Below, one piece after another: positions 7,953-16,917 of a DNA stretch of 38,283 nt (within the stretch, counting starts at the first letter, position 1; every line of letters begins with the position of its first letter). The notes under the pieces were generated by a model that saw only the letters and a program-made list of their open reading frames with translations, did no database searches and had not been told where the DNA came from. Made by a program: the position numbers and the translations under genes. The DNA is taken from the NCBI GenBank assembly GCA_900553125.1, contig USCB01000015.1:1-38283 (forward strand), in the 5' to 3' direction. The DNA comes from an uncultured Clostridium sp. (GTDB taxonomy: Bacteria > Bacillota > Clostridia > TANB77 > CAG-508).

Positions 7953-8771
7953 TTATGTCGTCCTTCTTATAATCTTATAAATTTCTTTCTTTATCCCCAC
8001 AGGTGTTATTGCTAAAATACTACGAATTAATATATTATATATATACTGAAAAATATTAATTATTTTATAATCTAATAATATATTTTCAATTTGTATAATT
8101 TTTTTTATTTGTTTTCTCCCGTTTCTTCTTTTATACATATCTTTGCTTGTCCTGAATTTTCCCAATATTTTATCTATATTTTTCATTTTACAATTATTTA
8201 TAATCATCCTAGACCAAAGCTCATAGTCTTCTAACTCAATATTAGGTTTATAATTTCCTATTTTGATTAGTGTTTCTTTTTTTATTATTACAGTTCCATG
8301 GTTGAATGGACTTTGGTATTTTGCATATTTTTTTATTTCTTCACTTTCCAAAGGTACTTTCCTAATAGATATTACATTTTTCATGTTTTCATCACATTCT
8401 TCTATATATCCACCTAATATATCTATATCTGAATTATTTAATATTTTACTTTGTTCTTCTAATCTATTTAATGGTGCAATATCATCAGTATCCATTCTAG
8501 CTATATATTCATACTTGCACTTTTGAACTCCATATCTTAATGCTGAACCTAACCCTTTATTTTCTTTTAATGGATATATATCAATCAAATTAGTATATTT
8601 ATTCTTAAATTCCTTTAAAATATCTTCTAATTCTTTACCTAGTTTTCCATCTTTTATTATTACAATTTGGTTCGGCTGTAATGTTTGATTTATAATACTT
8701 TGTATCGATTCTTTTAAGTATGACGGTTTTTCCTTATAATACACTGACATTAAAACTGATATATTTATCAT
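7953..8771 (-). CDS. Family 2 glycosyltransferase
   Basis: This 272-aa GT-A fold glycosyltransferase probably transfers a nucleotide-activated sugar during surface polysaccharide synthesis. It begins ISVLMSVYYKEKPSYLKESIQSI, the nucleotide-binding first strand, and has the metal-binding DTDD motif at about residue 93-96 (ARMDTDDIAP), followed by an acceptor region (LEDYELWSRMI). The protein ends with a basic amphipathic segment that may rest on the membrane. A weak purine-rich site precedes the ATG. Donor and acceptor cannot be read from the sequence. Its neighbour mutS is in the same direction, separated by a 158-bp spacer carrying a GGGAC repeat, so it may be the tail of that operon or have its own weak promoter. 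Confidence 0.88.
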   Translation of the reverse strand: MINISVLMSVYYKEKPSYLKESIQSIINQTLQPNQIVIIKDGKLGKELEDILKEFKNKYTNLIDIYPLKENKGLGSALRYGVQKCKYEYIARMDTDDIAPLNRLEEQSKILNNSDIDILGGYIEECDENMKNVISIRKVPLESEEIKKYAKYQSPFNHGTVIIKKETLIKIGNYKPNIELEDYELWSRMIINNCKMKNIDKILGKFRTSKDMYKRRNGRKQIKKIIQIENILLDYKIINIFQYIYNILIRSILAITPVGIKKEIYKIIRRTT

Positions 8772-8860
8772 TTTCTCTCTTCATTTCACTTTCTTTTTTT
8801 CTTCATTTTATAAAAAAAAAATCAAAATAGCAATACTTTTATTGTAAATTTTTCTGATTT

Positions 8861-8930
8861 GGGACGGTTCCTTTTACAAAATGTTCGTAAAAGAACCGGT
8901 CCCAAAAAGAACCGGTCCCAATGGGACATT
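8861..8930. repeat. GGGAC palindromic repeat, copy 1
   Basis: Left arm GGGACGGTTCCTTTTA (8861-8876) faces TAAAAGAACCGGTCCC (8888-8903), followed by another AAGAACCGGTCCC and a short ATGGGACATTTT. The element ends exactly at the mutS stop codon (8931). Confidence 0.8.
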
Positions 8931-11558
8931 TTATGCCATCTTTTCTTTAATTCTAACCAAAGTATTCAAAGCATCAATAGGAGTTAACTCATTTAAATTA
9001 ACCATATCAAGCTCATGCGCAACTTCAGCTAACTTATAATTAAACATATCAAATTGTCCCTCGACTTTTTTCTTATCCTCTTTCTCAGGCTTTTTATCTT
9101 TTAAAACACTCTTTCTCTCTAAAGATTTTAAAATTTCATTTGCTCTTTTAGTTACATCTTTAGGAACACCCGCAAGCTTAGCAACGTGAACACCATAGCT
9201 TTCATCTGTTCCACCTTCAACTATTTTTCTTAAGAAAATAATATCTTCGCCTTTTTCTTTAACTGCGATAGAATAATTTTTAATACCATTTCCTTCTTTC
9301 TCCAAAGTTGTCATCTCATGGTAATGTGTTGCAAATAAAGTTTTTGCTCCACATTTTTCTTTGTCTGCAATATATTCTGCAACTGCCCAAGCAATTGAAA
9401 GTCCATCATATGTTGATGTTCCTCTTCCTATTTCATCTAATATTACTAAGCTATTTTTTGTTGCTTCTTTTAAAATACTTGCAACTTCCATCATTTCTAC
9501 CATAAATGTACTTTGACCCATACTTAAATCATCTGATGCTCCAACTCTTGTAAATATTTTGTCTACTACTCCAATTGTGGCCTCTGTTGCAGGAACAAAG
9601 CTTCCAACTTGTGCCATTAAGGTAATTAATGCAACTTGCCTCATATATGTGGATTTTCCTGCCATATTAGGTCCTGTAATTATTGCTAATCTGTTTTGAT
9701 CTGTATCTAAATATGTGTCATTTGATACAAATTCTCCAGATGATAACATTTTTTCAATTACAGGATGTCTACCTTCTTTAATATTTAATATTCCATCTTT
9801 ATTAATTGTTGGTTTACAATAGTTCATTTCTTCTGCAACTTGTGCAAATGATGTAAGTACATCTAAACTTGATATTGCTTCTGCTGTTTTTTGCATTCTT
9901 TTTACATTTTGGGCAATTTCTTCTCTTATTTGCCTAAATGCTTCAAGTTCTAGCTTTATAACTTTTTCCTCGGCTCCAAGTATTTGATTTTCCATATTTT
10001 TTAGTTCTTCTGTTATATATCTTTCTCCATTTGTTAGAGTTTGTTTTCTAATATATGTGTCTGGAACCATATCTTTATATAGATTTGTAACTTCTATATA
10101 ATATCCAAAAACCTTATTAAATCCTATTTTTAAAGATTTTATTCCTGTTTTTTCTTTTTCATCTGCTTCTAACCTCATAAGCCATGATTTTCCATCTGTT
10201 GTTGCGTGTTTTAATGTATCTATATTTTCATCATATCCAAGTTTTATGTATCCACCATCTTTTGTGGTCATTGGTGGGTCATCTACTATTGATTTTTCTA
10301 TAAGCTCGTGTATGTCTTTTAATTCATCTATATTTTGATAAATTTCTTTTAAATATTCCGAATTTACATTTTGCAAAACTTGTCTTATATCTGGTAATCT
10401 TGATAATGAATTTTTTAGAGTTATCATATCTCTTGGAGTACCATTTCCATACGCCATTTTTCCTGCTAGTCTTTCAATATCATATACTTTTTTTAAGTTT
10501 TCTATAACTTCTCCTCTTAGCATAATATCATTTTTTAATTCTTCGACTGCTCCAAGTCTTTTATTTATTTCAGTTTCATCTATAAGTGGGTCATTTAGCC
10601 AACGTCTTAAAAGTCTTCCTCCCATTGAGGTTGATGTTTTATCAAGTACCCATAAAAGTGTTCCTTTTTTTGACCTATCTCTTAATTTTTCAGTAATCTC
10701 TAGGTTTCTTCTTGCATTTATATCTAATGACATATATTTTGAAACCGAATAAATTACAACTTTATTTATATGGCTTAAATCAGTCATTTGTGTGCTTGTA
10801 ATATATTCTTTTAATGCATTTATACTTGCAATTGAAAGTAGTTTATCATCTGCTTTTTCTATATCATTTCCTTTACTATCTACTAGTCTAAAATTTTGTA
10901 CAGTTTTTGATATATCTTCACTAAAATAGCTTTCATCACATGATGTTATATATACTTCTGGGAATCTTGTTTTTATTTTTAGTATTTCAGCTTCTGATTC
11001 ATTCATCATTTTATTTGCAACTATTTCTGCTGGAGAATATCTTGATATTTCGTCCATTAATAAAGAAAAATTATTTGTCTCTTTTATTTCTGTTGAGTAA
11101 AATTCACCTGTTGATATATCACTTACTGCTATTCCAAAATATAAACCAGCTTTACATATGCTCATTATGTAATTGTTTTTTCTTTCTTCTAGCATATTTG
11201 ATTCTACAACAGTACCAGGTGTTACAACTTTTATTACTCCTCTTTTTACTATTCCTTTAGTTGTCTTTGGATCTTCTAACTGCTCACATATAGCAACTTT
11301 ATACCCTTTTGATACTAACCTTGCTATATAGTTTTCTGCTGCGTGATATGGTATTCCTGCCATTGGTGCACGCTCTTCTAGTCCACAGTCTTTTCCTGTT
11401 AGAGTAATTTCTAGTTCTCTTGATACTAGTATTGCATCATCAAAGAACATTTCATAAAAGTCTCCTAGTCTATAAAATAATATACAATCATTGTATTGTT
11501 CTTTTGTTTCTAAATATTTTTGCATCATTGGTGAACATTTTTCTTTATCTACTATCAT
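8931..11558 (-). CDS. mutS: DNA mismatch repair protein MutS
   Basis: MutS recognises mismatches and small loops and starts methyl-independent repair. At 875 aa it has normal length. It shows the mismatch-binding FYRLGDFYEMF near residues 28-38 (Phe-x-Glu reader), connector and lever domains, and the ABC-type ATPase with Walker A GPNMAGKST near residue 620, Walker B (VILDEIGRGTST), the signature region and the THYHEM motif. The end carries a short tail of the beta-clamp or MutL-contact type (QFDMFNYK). No mutL is in the window. It follows miaB and the HepT-like gene, a common miaB-mutS order in Clostridia. All arginine codons here avoid CGG. Confidence 0.97.
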   Translation of the reverse strand: MIVDKEKCSPMMQKYLETKEQYNDCILFYRLGDFYEMFFDDAILVSRELEITLTGKDCGLEERAPMAGIPYHAAENYIARLVSKGYKVAICEQLEDPKTTKGIVKRGVIKVVTPGTVVESNMLEERKNNYIMSICKAGLYFGIAVSDISTGEFYSTEIKETNNFSLLMDEISRYSPAEIVANKMMNESEAEILKIKTRFPEVYITSCDESYFSEDISKTVQNFRLVDSKGNDIEKADDKLLSIASINALKEYITSTQMTDLSHINKVVIYSVSKYMSLDINARRNLEITEKLRDRSKKGTLLWVLDKTSTSMGGRLLRRWLNDPLIDETEINKRLGAVEELKNDIMLRGEVIENLKKVYDIERLAGKMAYGNGTPRDMITLKNSLSRLPDIRQVLQNVNSEYLKEIYQNIDELKDIHELIEKSIVDDPPMTTKDGGYIKLGYDENIDTLKHATTDGKSWLMRLEADEKEKTGIKSLKIGFNKVFGYYIEVTNLYKDMVPDTYIRKQTLTNGERYITEELKNMENQILGAEEKVIKLELEAFRQIREEIAQNVKRMQKTAEAISSLDVLTSFAQVAEEMNYCKPTINKDGILNIKEGRHPVIEKMLSSGEFVSNDTYLDTDQNRLAIITGPNMAGKSTYMRQVALITLMAQVGSFVPATEATIGVVDKIFTRVGASDDLSMGQSTFMVEMMEVASILKEATKNSLVILDEIGRGTSTYDGLSIAWAVAEYIADKEKCGAKTLFATHYHEMTTLEKEGNGIKNYSIAVKEKGEDIIFLRKIVEGGTDESYGVHVAKLAGVPKDVTKRANEILKSLERKSVLKDKKPEKEDKKKVEGQFDMFNYKLAEVAHELDMVNLNELTPIDALNTLVRIKEKMA

Positions 11559-11590
11559 CTTTTTGTACTACTCCTTTTATTACATTCATT

Positions 11591-11968
11591 TTAAAGTGAT
11601 TCTACTAGTTTTTCAAGTTCATGAATATATTCATTTTTTATTGCTACATATATTTGTCTTGAAGTTTCTTCATCATATAAATGTGATAAAGAATTTCTTG
11701 CCAACATCATTTTTATCCATGTCTCTCCATCTGAAATCAAATTATGTGCAAAACTTTCTTTAATCACTTCTCTTGGACTTCCTGTATTCATTGGAATTCC
11801 TAAATATTCTAGATAATCTTTCAATGTTTTCCATGCAATTTCAAATGTAAATTCATATCTATGTAAAACTCCATCAATTACTATGTCCGTTTCTTCTTGT
11901 TCTAGTGCTTCTTTTAGCCTTTTTGTAGCATTAGTTAGATCTTGCTTTCTTTCTATAAATCTTTTCAA
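11591..11968 (-). CDS. HI0074/HepT-like nucleotidyltransferase substrate-binding protein, without partner
   Basis: This 125-aa four-helix protein belongs to the HI0074 family, related to HepT toxins of MNT/HepT systems. The motif RNSLSHLY fits the Rx4HxY pattern of HepT RNases, in helix 4. Such genes normally sit beside a MntA-type minimal nucleotidyltransferase that inactivates them; none is seen here, and the neighbours are miaB and mutS. Start choice: the in-frame TTG at 11980 has GAGGGAG touching it, whereas TTG at 11968, just after the miaB stop, has workable spacing and gives the family-like start KRFIERKQDL; I prefer the latter. Translation is probably coupled to miaB. The function could be toxic or a non-toxic adaptor. 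Confidence 0.8.
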   Translation of the reverse strand: MKRFIERKQDLTNATKRLKEALEQEETDIVIDGVLHRYEFTFEIAWKTLKDYLEYLGIPMNTGSPREVIKESFAHNLISDGETWIKMMLARNSLSHLYDEETSRQIYVAIKNEYIHELEKLVESL

Positions 11969-11969
11969 T

Positions 11970-13460
11970 TTATATCTCAACTCCCTCTTTTATTATTTCA
12001 TTTAATACATCCTCTGATAAACCAAAACTAATTTTTTCTCCTTTAAAATACCACATGTGGTCCTCAATAATTTTTACATTTTGAATAGTATTAATTAAAT
12101 CTTCATTTCCTTCAAACACAACAATTTTACTACTTTCTGTTCTTCCTGTAAGCATTTTATCATTATTTTTACTTGGTCCCTCAACTAGAACCTTTTGAAC
12201 TGTTCCTAAATATTCTTTATTGTTTTCAGCAATTTGACTCTCAACTAATTCTTTTAGTCTATCAAATCTCCTATGTTTCACATCCTCTGGAACTTGATTA
12301 GGCATTTTATCCCCAGGTGTTCCAACTCTTCTTGAATATATAAACATAAATACTTGTTCAAATCTTACTTTACTTACTACATCTAATGTGTCCTCAAAGT
12401 CTTCCTCAGTTTCACCTGCAAAACCAACTATTATGTCTGTTGAAAATTTGATATTTGGTATTCTATTTTTCATTTTTTCTACTAGTTCTAGATATTGTTC
12501 TTTTGTGTATTTTCTGTTCATTACTTTTAACATTTTAGTACTTCCAGATTGAAGTGGCAAGTGTACAAATTTGCATACTTTATCACATTCTGCAATTGCC
12601 TCTATTACGTCATCTGTAAAGTCTTTTGGATGTGGTGAAATAAATCTTATTCTTTCTACTCCATCTATTTTGTTTATTTCTTTAAGTAGTTTTGCAAATG
12701 AATCTACTTCTTTGTAATCTCCATCTTCATCTACTAATTTTCCTTGTTTTATTGCTTCCATCTCTGAACGTAAATATGAATTTACATTTTGCCCAAGTAA
12801 CATTATTTCTTTATAGCCTTGGTTTGCTAATTCTTTTACTTCTTTTATTATATTTTTTGGTTTTCTGCTTCTTTCTCTACCTCTTACATAAGGTACTATG
12901 CAATAGCTACAGAAGTTATTACATCCATACATTATGGTAACAGAGCCTTGTGTTTTACTGTTTCTACTTATAGGCAAATCTTCATAAACACTACCATCTA
13001 CATCAATTACGTCTTGAACTCTTTTTTGATTTTCTAGTACTGAATATAAATCTTGTGGCAATTTATGTAATGTATGTGTTCCAAATACTATGTCTACATA
13101 ATGAAATGACTTTTTTATTTTTTCTAGGATGTGTTCTTCTTGCATCATGCATCCGCCAATTGCTATTATTAGATTATTTTTTTCTTTTAGATTTTTTAGT
13201 TCTCCTACTTTTCCAAATAATCTTTCTTCTGCATTTTCTCTTACACAACATGTGTTAAATATTGCTAGATTTGCTTCTTTCATATCTTCTGTTTTTGTGT
13301 ATCCCATTTTTTCTAACATTCCACATATTTTTTCGGAGTCATTTTCATTTAGTTGACATCCCATTGTTAGAATTGTGTATTTTAATTTTTGGTCTTTTAT
13401 TATATTTTTTACTTTTTCCATATATTGTTTTTGGTTTTCTATTTCTTGGTTTGTGTTCAT
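11970..13460 (-). CDS. miaB: tRNA-2-methylthio-N6-dimethylallyladenosine synthase MiaB
   Basis: MiaB methylthiolates i6A37 in tRNAs reading UNN codons. It shows the UPF0004 domain (TMGCQLNENDSE, NTCCVREN), the radical SAM motif CNNFCSYC followed by VPYVRGRERSR, and a C-terminal TRAM domain. I start it at the ATG at 13460, preceded by AAAGGAAAG, giving 496 aa. The frame is open 141 bases further upstream, but that part reads through a GGGAC repeat and a probable promoter, so it is an artefact. The intact LTMGCQLNE start contrasts with the frame-broken LGCKVNQ start of its paralogue MtaB. Downstream genes are the HepT-like gene and mutS. Confidence 0.95.
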   Translation of the reverse strand: MNTNQEIENQKQYMEKVKNIIKDQKLKYTILTMGCQLNENDSEKICGMLEKMGYTKTEDMKEANLAIFNTCCVRENAEERLFGKVGELKNLKEKNNLIIAIGGCMMQEEHILEKIKKSFHYVDIVFGTHTLHKLPQDLYSVLENQKRVQDVIDVDGSVYEDLPISRNSKTQGSVTIMYGCNNFCSYCIVPYVRGRERSRKPKNIIKEVKELANQGYKEIMLLGQNVNSYLRSEMEAIKQGKLVDEDGDYKEVDSFAKLLKEINKIDGVERIRFISPHPKDFTDDVIEAIAECDKVCKFVHLPLQSGSTKMLKVMNRKYTKEQYLELVEKMKNRIPNIKFSTDIIVGFAGETEEDFEDTLDVVSKVRFEQVFMFIYSRRVGTPGDKMPNQVPEDVKHRRFDRLKELVESQIAENNKEYLGTVQKVLVEGPSKNNDKMLTGRTESSKIVVFEGNEDLINTIQNVKIIEDHMWYFKGEKISFGLSEDVLNEIIKEGVEI

Positions 13461-13498
13461 TTTGATTTTCCTTTCCTTTTCGCTCTTTTCGTTTAAGA

Positions 13499-13541
13499 AG
13501 TATATCATATTTTGTGGTAAAAATCTACAATTATAATTGTA
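13499..13541 (-). promoter_or_regulatory. Probable miaB-mutS promoter with palindromic operator
   Basis: An extended -10 (TG-A-TATACT; TATACT at 13504-13499) lies 39 bases before the miaB ATG; the -35 is poor. A perfect 16-bp palindrome, TACAATTATAATTGTA, occupies 13526-13541, just upstream of the -35 position. This suggests binding of a dimeric regulator, with some likeness to Fur/PerR-type boxes but no exact match. Confidence 0.4.
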
Positions 13542-13563
13542 AATACAAAACTCTTCGTAATAA

Positions 13564-13597
13564 ACGGTTCTTTTTTCAAAAAAGAACCGTCCCCATT
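13564..13597. repeat. GGGAC palindromic repeat, copy 2 (hairpin)
   Basis: ACGGTTCTTTTTT (13564-13576) and its exact reverse complement (13578-13590) flank a single C, followed by CCCC. A T-run on the minus strand could make it act as an attenuator. It starts within a few bases of the flavoprotein stop (13598). Confidence 0.8.
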
Positions 13598-14851
13598 TCA
13601 AAATTTTCCTGCTACAAATCCAGTTGAATATGCAATCTGTAAATTAAATCCACCTGTATAACTATCGACATCCAAAATCTCACCTGCAAAATACAAACCT
13701 GAAATTAATTTAGATTCCATAGTCTTAGGATTTACCTCTTTTATGCTTACTCCACCTGCAGTAATTATTCCATCTTCAATTCTTCTAAAATTCTTTAATG
13801 TAACTTCAAATTCTTTTAATAATTTAACTATTTTCATTCTTTCCTGTTTTGTTATAGAATTAACTTGTTTATCTGGATTTATACCAGAACGCTCTATTAT
13901 TACAGGAATTAACTTTTGTGGTAATAATTTATCTAAGCTATTTTTGAAATTTTTATTTTTAAAATCCTCGAAATCTCTTAGAATTCTATCATTTAATTTT
14001 TCTTCTGTTAAAGCTGGTTTTAAATCTATTGATAACTTGATTTTTTTGTTTTTTAGTAATTCATCTATATTTTTATATCTAACCAAATGTGCTGAACCAC
14101 TTAAAATTACAGGACCAGATACCCCAAAATGTGTAAATAACATTTCTCCAAAGTCTTCATAAATCTGCTTGTTTTTACTTGCATCAACCATTTTTATTTT
14201 AACATTTTTCAAGCTTAATCCTTGTAAACTTTGATGTAAATCCTGTTCATATGTTTCTAATGGCACAAGTGATGGCTTTATTTTTGTTATAGTATGACCT
14301 AATTTTTTGGCAATTTCATATCCATCTCCTGTTGAACCTGTTAATGGATAGCTTTTTCCACCTGTTGCAAGTATTACTTTATCTGCTTTTATTATAGTTT
14401 TATTTTTACATTTTACTCCTGTTATTCTTTTTTCTTCATCTACTAATATCTCTAAAACTTGCATTTCATACATTATTTTTACATTTTTAAGTTTTTTTAG
14501 TTTCTTTTCAAAACAGTTTAATACATCTTGTGATTTATCTGTTACAGGAAAAATCCTATTTCCACGCTCTTCTTTTACTGATAACCCCTGTTCTTGTAAA
14601 AAATTAATTATGTCTTGATTAGTAAATTTGTTAAATGTACTATATAAAAACATTCCATTTCCTGGCGTATTTTTTATAAAATCTTCCATCGGCAAAGAAG
14701 ATGTAATATTACATCTTCCTTTTCCTGTTATTAATAGTTTCTTTCCTAAACTTTTATTTTTCTCTAGTAATATAACTTCATTTCCATTTTCTGCAGAGGT
14801 AATTGCAGCCATCATTCCTGCTGGTCCTCCGCCTATTACTATTACTTTCAT
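13598..14851 (-). CDS. HI0933/BaiN-family FAD-dependent flavoprotein
   Basis: This 417-aa NAD(P)/FAD oxidoreductase-like protein belongs to the HI0933 (YhiN/BaiN) family. The N-terminal dinucleotide-binding GGGPAGMMAA (residues about 7-16) binds FAD, followed by the family signature GKKLLITGKGRCN, with ATGGKSYPLTGSTGDGY mid-protein and a C-terminal GGVSIKEVNPKTMESK...GLYFAGEILDVDSYTGGFNLQ. BaiN from bile-acid converting clostridia is a member, but most members have no proven substrate, so the name should not be transferred. It overlaps the DUF212 stop by about one base and is probably co-transcribed with it. Confidence 0.88.
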   Translation of the reverse strand: MKVIVIGGGPAGMMAAITSAENGNEVILLEKNKSLGKKLLITGKGRCNITSSLPMEDFIKNTPGNGMFLYSTFNKFTNQDIINFLQEQGLSVKEERGNRIFPVTDKSQDVLNCFEKKLKKLKNVKIMYEMQVLEILVDEEKRITGVKCKNKTIIKADKVILATGGKSYPLTGSTGDGYEIAKKLGHTITKIKPSLVPLETYEQDLHQSLQGLSLKNVKIKMVDASKNKQIYEDFGEMLFTHFGVSGPVILSGSAHLVRYKNIDELLKNKKIKLSIDLKPALTEEKLNDRILRDFEDFKNKNFKNSLDKLLPQKLIPVIIERSGINPDKQVNSITKQERMKIVKLLKEFEVTLKNFRRIEDGIITAGGVSIKEVNPKTMESKLISGLYFAGEILDVDSYTGGFNLQIAYSTGFVAGKF

Positions 14852-15304
14852 TTAAAATATACTCCCTACTATAATTCCAATTAGTCCTCCAACAAATACT
14901 TGAAGTGGTGTGTGTCCTAAAACCTCTACTAACTTTTCTTGAACCTGCATACCAGTTAGTCCAGGTGTTTCAATTATTTTGTTTAGTAATGTTGCCTGCT
15001 TACCTGCGGCTCTCCTTACTCCTGCTGCATCATACATAACAACACAAGAAAATACAAGTGATACTGCAAACTGCCATCCATCAAATCCTACTTCTTTACC
15101 TATCATTACCGTTATTGCCATGACTATTGCTGAATGTGAGCTTGGCATTCCTCCTGCTCCCATTATTCTCTTAAAGTTAAATTTTCTTGTTGTTATTAAA
15201 TCCCATATTACTTTAAAACCTTGGATTGCAAGCCATGTAAAAAAAGGCACCCACATAAATTTGTTATGTAATAATTGTGTTATAACTTCCATATATGTTA
15301 ACAT
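14852..15304 (-). CDS. DUF212 (YuiD-like) divergent PAP2 membrane protein
   Basis: This 150-aa integral membrane protein contains GGMPSSHSA and RRAAGKQATLLN, the conserved motifs of DUF212, a divergent relative of PAP2 phosphatases and vanadium haloperoxidases. Four hydrophobic segments are visible. The catalytic role is unproven in the family. Start choice is unclear: the GGGAGG lies 19 bases before this ATG and directly abuts another ATG in a different frame. The stretch between forms an inverted repeat (CATATAC at 15302-15308 with GTATATG at 15314-15320) that would cover the start codon, so folding could bring the site closer or mask it. Confidence 0.8.
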   Translation of the reverse strand: MLTYMEVITQLLHNKFMWVPFFTWLAIQGFKVIWDLITTRKFNFKRIMGAGGMPSSHSAIVMAITVMIGKEVGFDGWQFAVSLVFSCVVMYDAAGVRRAAGKQATLLNKIIETPGLTGMQVQEKLVEVLGHTPLQVFVGGLIGIIVGSIF

Positions 15305-15348
15305 ATACTAAGCGTATATGCATCCTCCCTTCTATTTTGTCACTTTTG

Positions 15349-15576
15349 CTATTCTTCTGCTGTAAAATTTTCCTCTTTTAACTCTCCATTTTTTTCCATT
15401 ATTATAGTTATTCTTTTTTCTGCATCTTCTAAAAGTTTGCTACAATCTTTTGATATTTTCATTCCTTCTTCAAATTTATTTAATGAATCTTCCAAACTTA
15501 AATTCCCTTTTTCTAATTCTGTTACTATTTTTTCTAGGTCTTCCATTTTTGTTTCAAAATTTTCTTTTTTCTCCAT
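15349..15576 (-). CDS. xseB: Exodeoxyribonuclease VII small subunit
   Basis: XseB binds the XseA large subunit to form exonuclease VII, which degrades single-strand DNA to oligonucleotides in repair. At 75 aa it has normal length; it is a helical coiled coil with the family signature FETKMEDLEKIVTELEKG followed by LSLEDSLNKFEEGM. A GGAGG site precedes the ATG. It follows xseA, separated by a tandem GGGAC repeat of about 62 bases. That separation inside what is otherwise a tightly coupled pair in most bacteria is notable because the subunit ratio is several small subunits to one large. Confidence 0.95.
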   Translation of the reverse strand: MEKKENFETKMEDLEKIVTELEKGNLSLEDSLNKFEEGMKISKDCSKLLEDAEKRITIIMEKNGELKEENFTAEE

Positions 15577-15597
15577 TATGAATTCCTCCCTTTATTT

Positions 15598-15659
15598 GTT
15601 CTTTTGGGACCGGTTCTTTTGCGAACATGTTCTTTTGGGACCGGTTCTTTTAAGAACAA
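15598..15659. repeat. GGGAC repeat, copy 3: tandem pair of 31-bp units
   Basis: Two direct 31-bp units (15598-15628 and 15629-15659) differ at only three positions or so. Each unit begins TGTTC, carries GGGACCGGTTC with the palindromic core ACCGGT, and ends GAACA. The pair abuts the xseA stop (15660) and is nearly identical to copy 6. Confidence 0.85.
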
Positions 15660-16853
15660 TTATATTATTTTTGCATTTTTGCTACCATCTATAAGTTTAA
15701 TTCTAACCTCATCATTTTTTTCTAAATTCTTACTTGATTTAATAATTTGACCATCTTTTTCAACTATAGAAAAGCCTCTAACCATAGTTTTTAAAGGACT
15801 TAGAGCATCTAGTTTTAGTACCATTGCTTGAAATGTTTTTTCGGTTTCTTTTTGTTTTAAAGTCATGGCATTTTCCATCTGCTTTATAAATCCATCTAAT
15901 CTCAAATAATTATTTTGCATATTTTGAACAGGGTCTGAAAAAGCCTTTGAATTCATTATATTTTGATATTTCATTTTCATAAATTCTAATTTTTTCTTTA
16001 AACTTAGCCTTGCTCTTTCTTTTAAAGTATTTATTTTATTTTTCAATTCATAAATATCAGGATTTGCAAGTTCTGCTGCTGCAGATGGTGTCGGTGCTCT
16101 TAGGTCTGAAACAAAATCTGCTATTGTAAAATCTGTTTCATGTCCAACTGCTGAAATTATTGGAATTTCTGAGTTATAGATTGCTCTTGCAACAATTTCT
16201 TCATTAAATGGCCACAAGTCTTCTAGTGAACCTCCTCCTCTTGCTAAAATTATTACATCTGCTAATTTTTTTTCATTCATTGTTTCAATTCCTTTTACAA
16301 TTTCTTTAGCAGCTCCTGGTCCTTGAACTGGAACAGGAAGTAATCTTATATAACAATTTGGATTTCTTCTTGTTGATACATTTATAATATCTCTTATTAC
16401 TGCACCAGTTTGAGATGAGAGTACTCCTATTATTTTTGGTTTCAATGGAATTTTCTTTTTATGAGATTCGTCAAATAAGCCTTCTTTTTCTAAGTCGTTT
16501 TTTAATTTTTCATATGCTGCATATAAATCTCCAACTCCTTGTTCCATCATTGCCTTTACATATATTTGATATATTCCATCTCTTTCAAAAACTGATACTC
16601 CACCAAATACGATAACCTTCATTCCATCTTTTGGTTTAAAATTTATTCTTTCTGCATAGCTTTTAAACATTATGCACTTGATTAATGATTTATCATCTTT
16701 TAATGTAAAATAAAAATGCCCTGTGTAATGTGCTTTAAAGTTTGATATTTCGCCTTTTACAACAACTGCATTTAAAGCCTCATCTCCTGCTATTTTTTCT
16801 TTTATATATAAATTTAAATCTGATACACTAACTGCCATTGCCTCATAATTCAT
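15660..16853 (-). CDS. xseA: Exodeoxyribonuclease VII large subunit
   Basis: XseA is the catalytic subunit of exonuclease VII. An OB-fold occupies the first 100 residues (VKGEISNFKAHYTGHFYFTLKD), followed by the catalytic region with QTGAVIRDI, ARGGGSLEDLWPFNEE and SAVGHETDFTIADFVSDLRAPTPSAAAE, then a long coiled coil for XseB contact. I start at the ATG at 16853 (397 aa, MNYEAMAVSVSDLN), preceded by AAAGGG at good spacing. Upstream in-frame ATGs at 16862, 16871 and 16886 have no better site. It sits between nusB and xseB in a conserved clostridial order. Confidence 0.95.
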   Translation of the reverse strand: MNYEAMAVSVSDLNLYIKEKIAGDEALNAVVVKGEISNFKAHYTGHFYFTLKDDKSLIKCIMFKSYAERINFKPKDGMKVIVFGGVSVFERDGIYQIYVKAMMEQGVGDLYAAYEKLKNDLEKEGLFDESHKKKIPLKPKIIGVLSSQTGAVIRDIINVSTRRNPNCYIRLLPVPVQGPGAAKEIVKGIETMNEKKLADVIILARGGGSLEDLWPFNEEIVARAIYNSEIPIISAVGHETDFTIADFVSDLRAPTPSAAAELANPDIYELKNKINTLKERARLSLKKKLEFMKMKYQNIMNSKAFSDPVQNMQNNYLRLDGFIKQMENAMTLKQKETEKTFQAMVLKLDALSPLKTMVRGFSIVEKDGQIIKSSKNLEKNDEVRIKLIDGSKNAKII

Positions 16854-16917
16854 ACTTTTCATCCCTTTCATATAAAATATGGACAAATCTTAATGTAAAT
16901 TAAGACTTGCCCATACC

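Noticed and set aside
13461..13601. N-terminal extension of MiaB to 13601
   Set aside because: The extension reads through a repeat hairpin and the probable promoter; the ATG at 13460 has the ribosome binding site.
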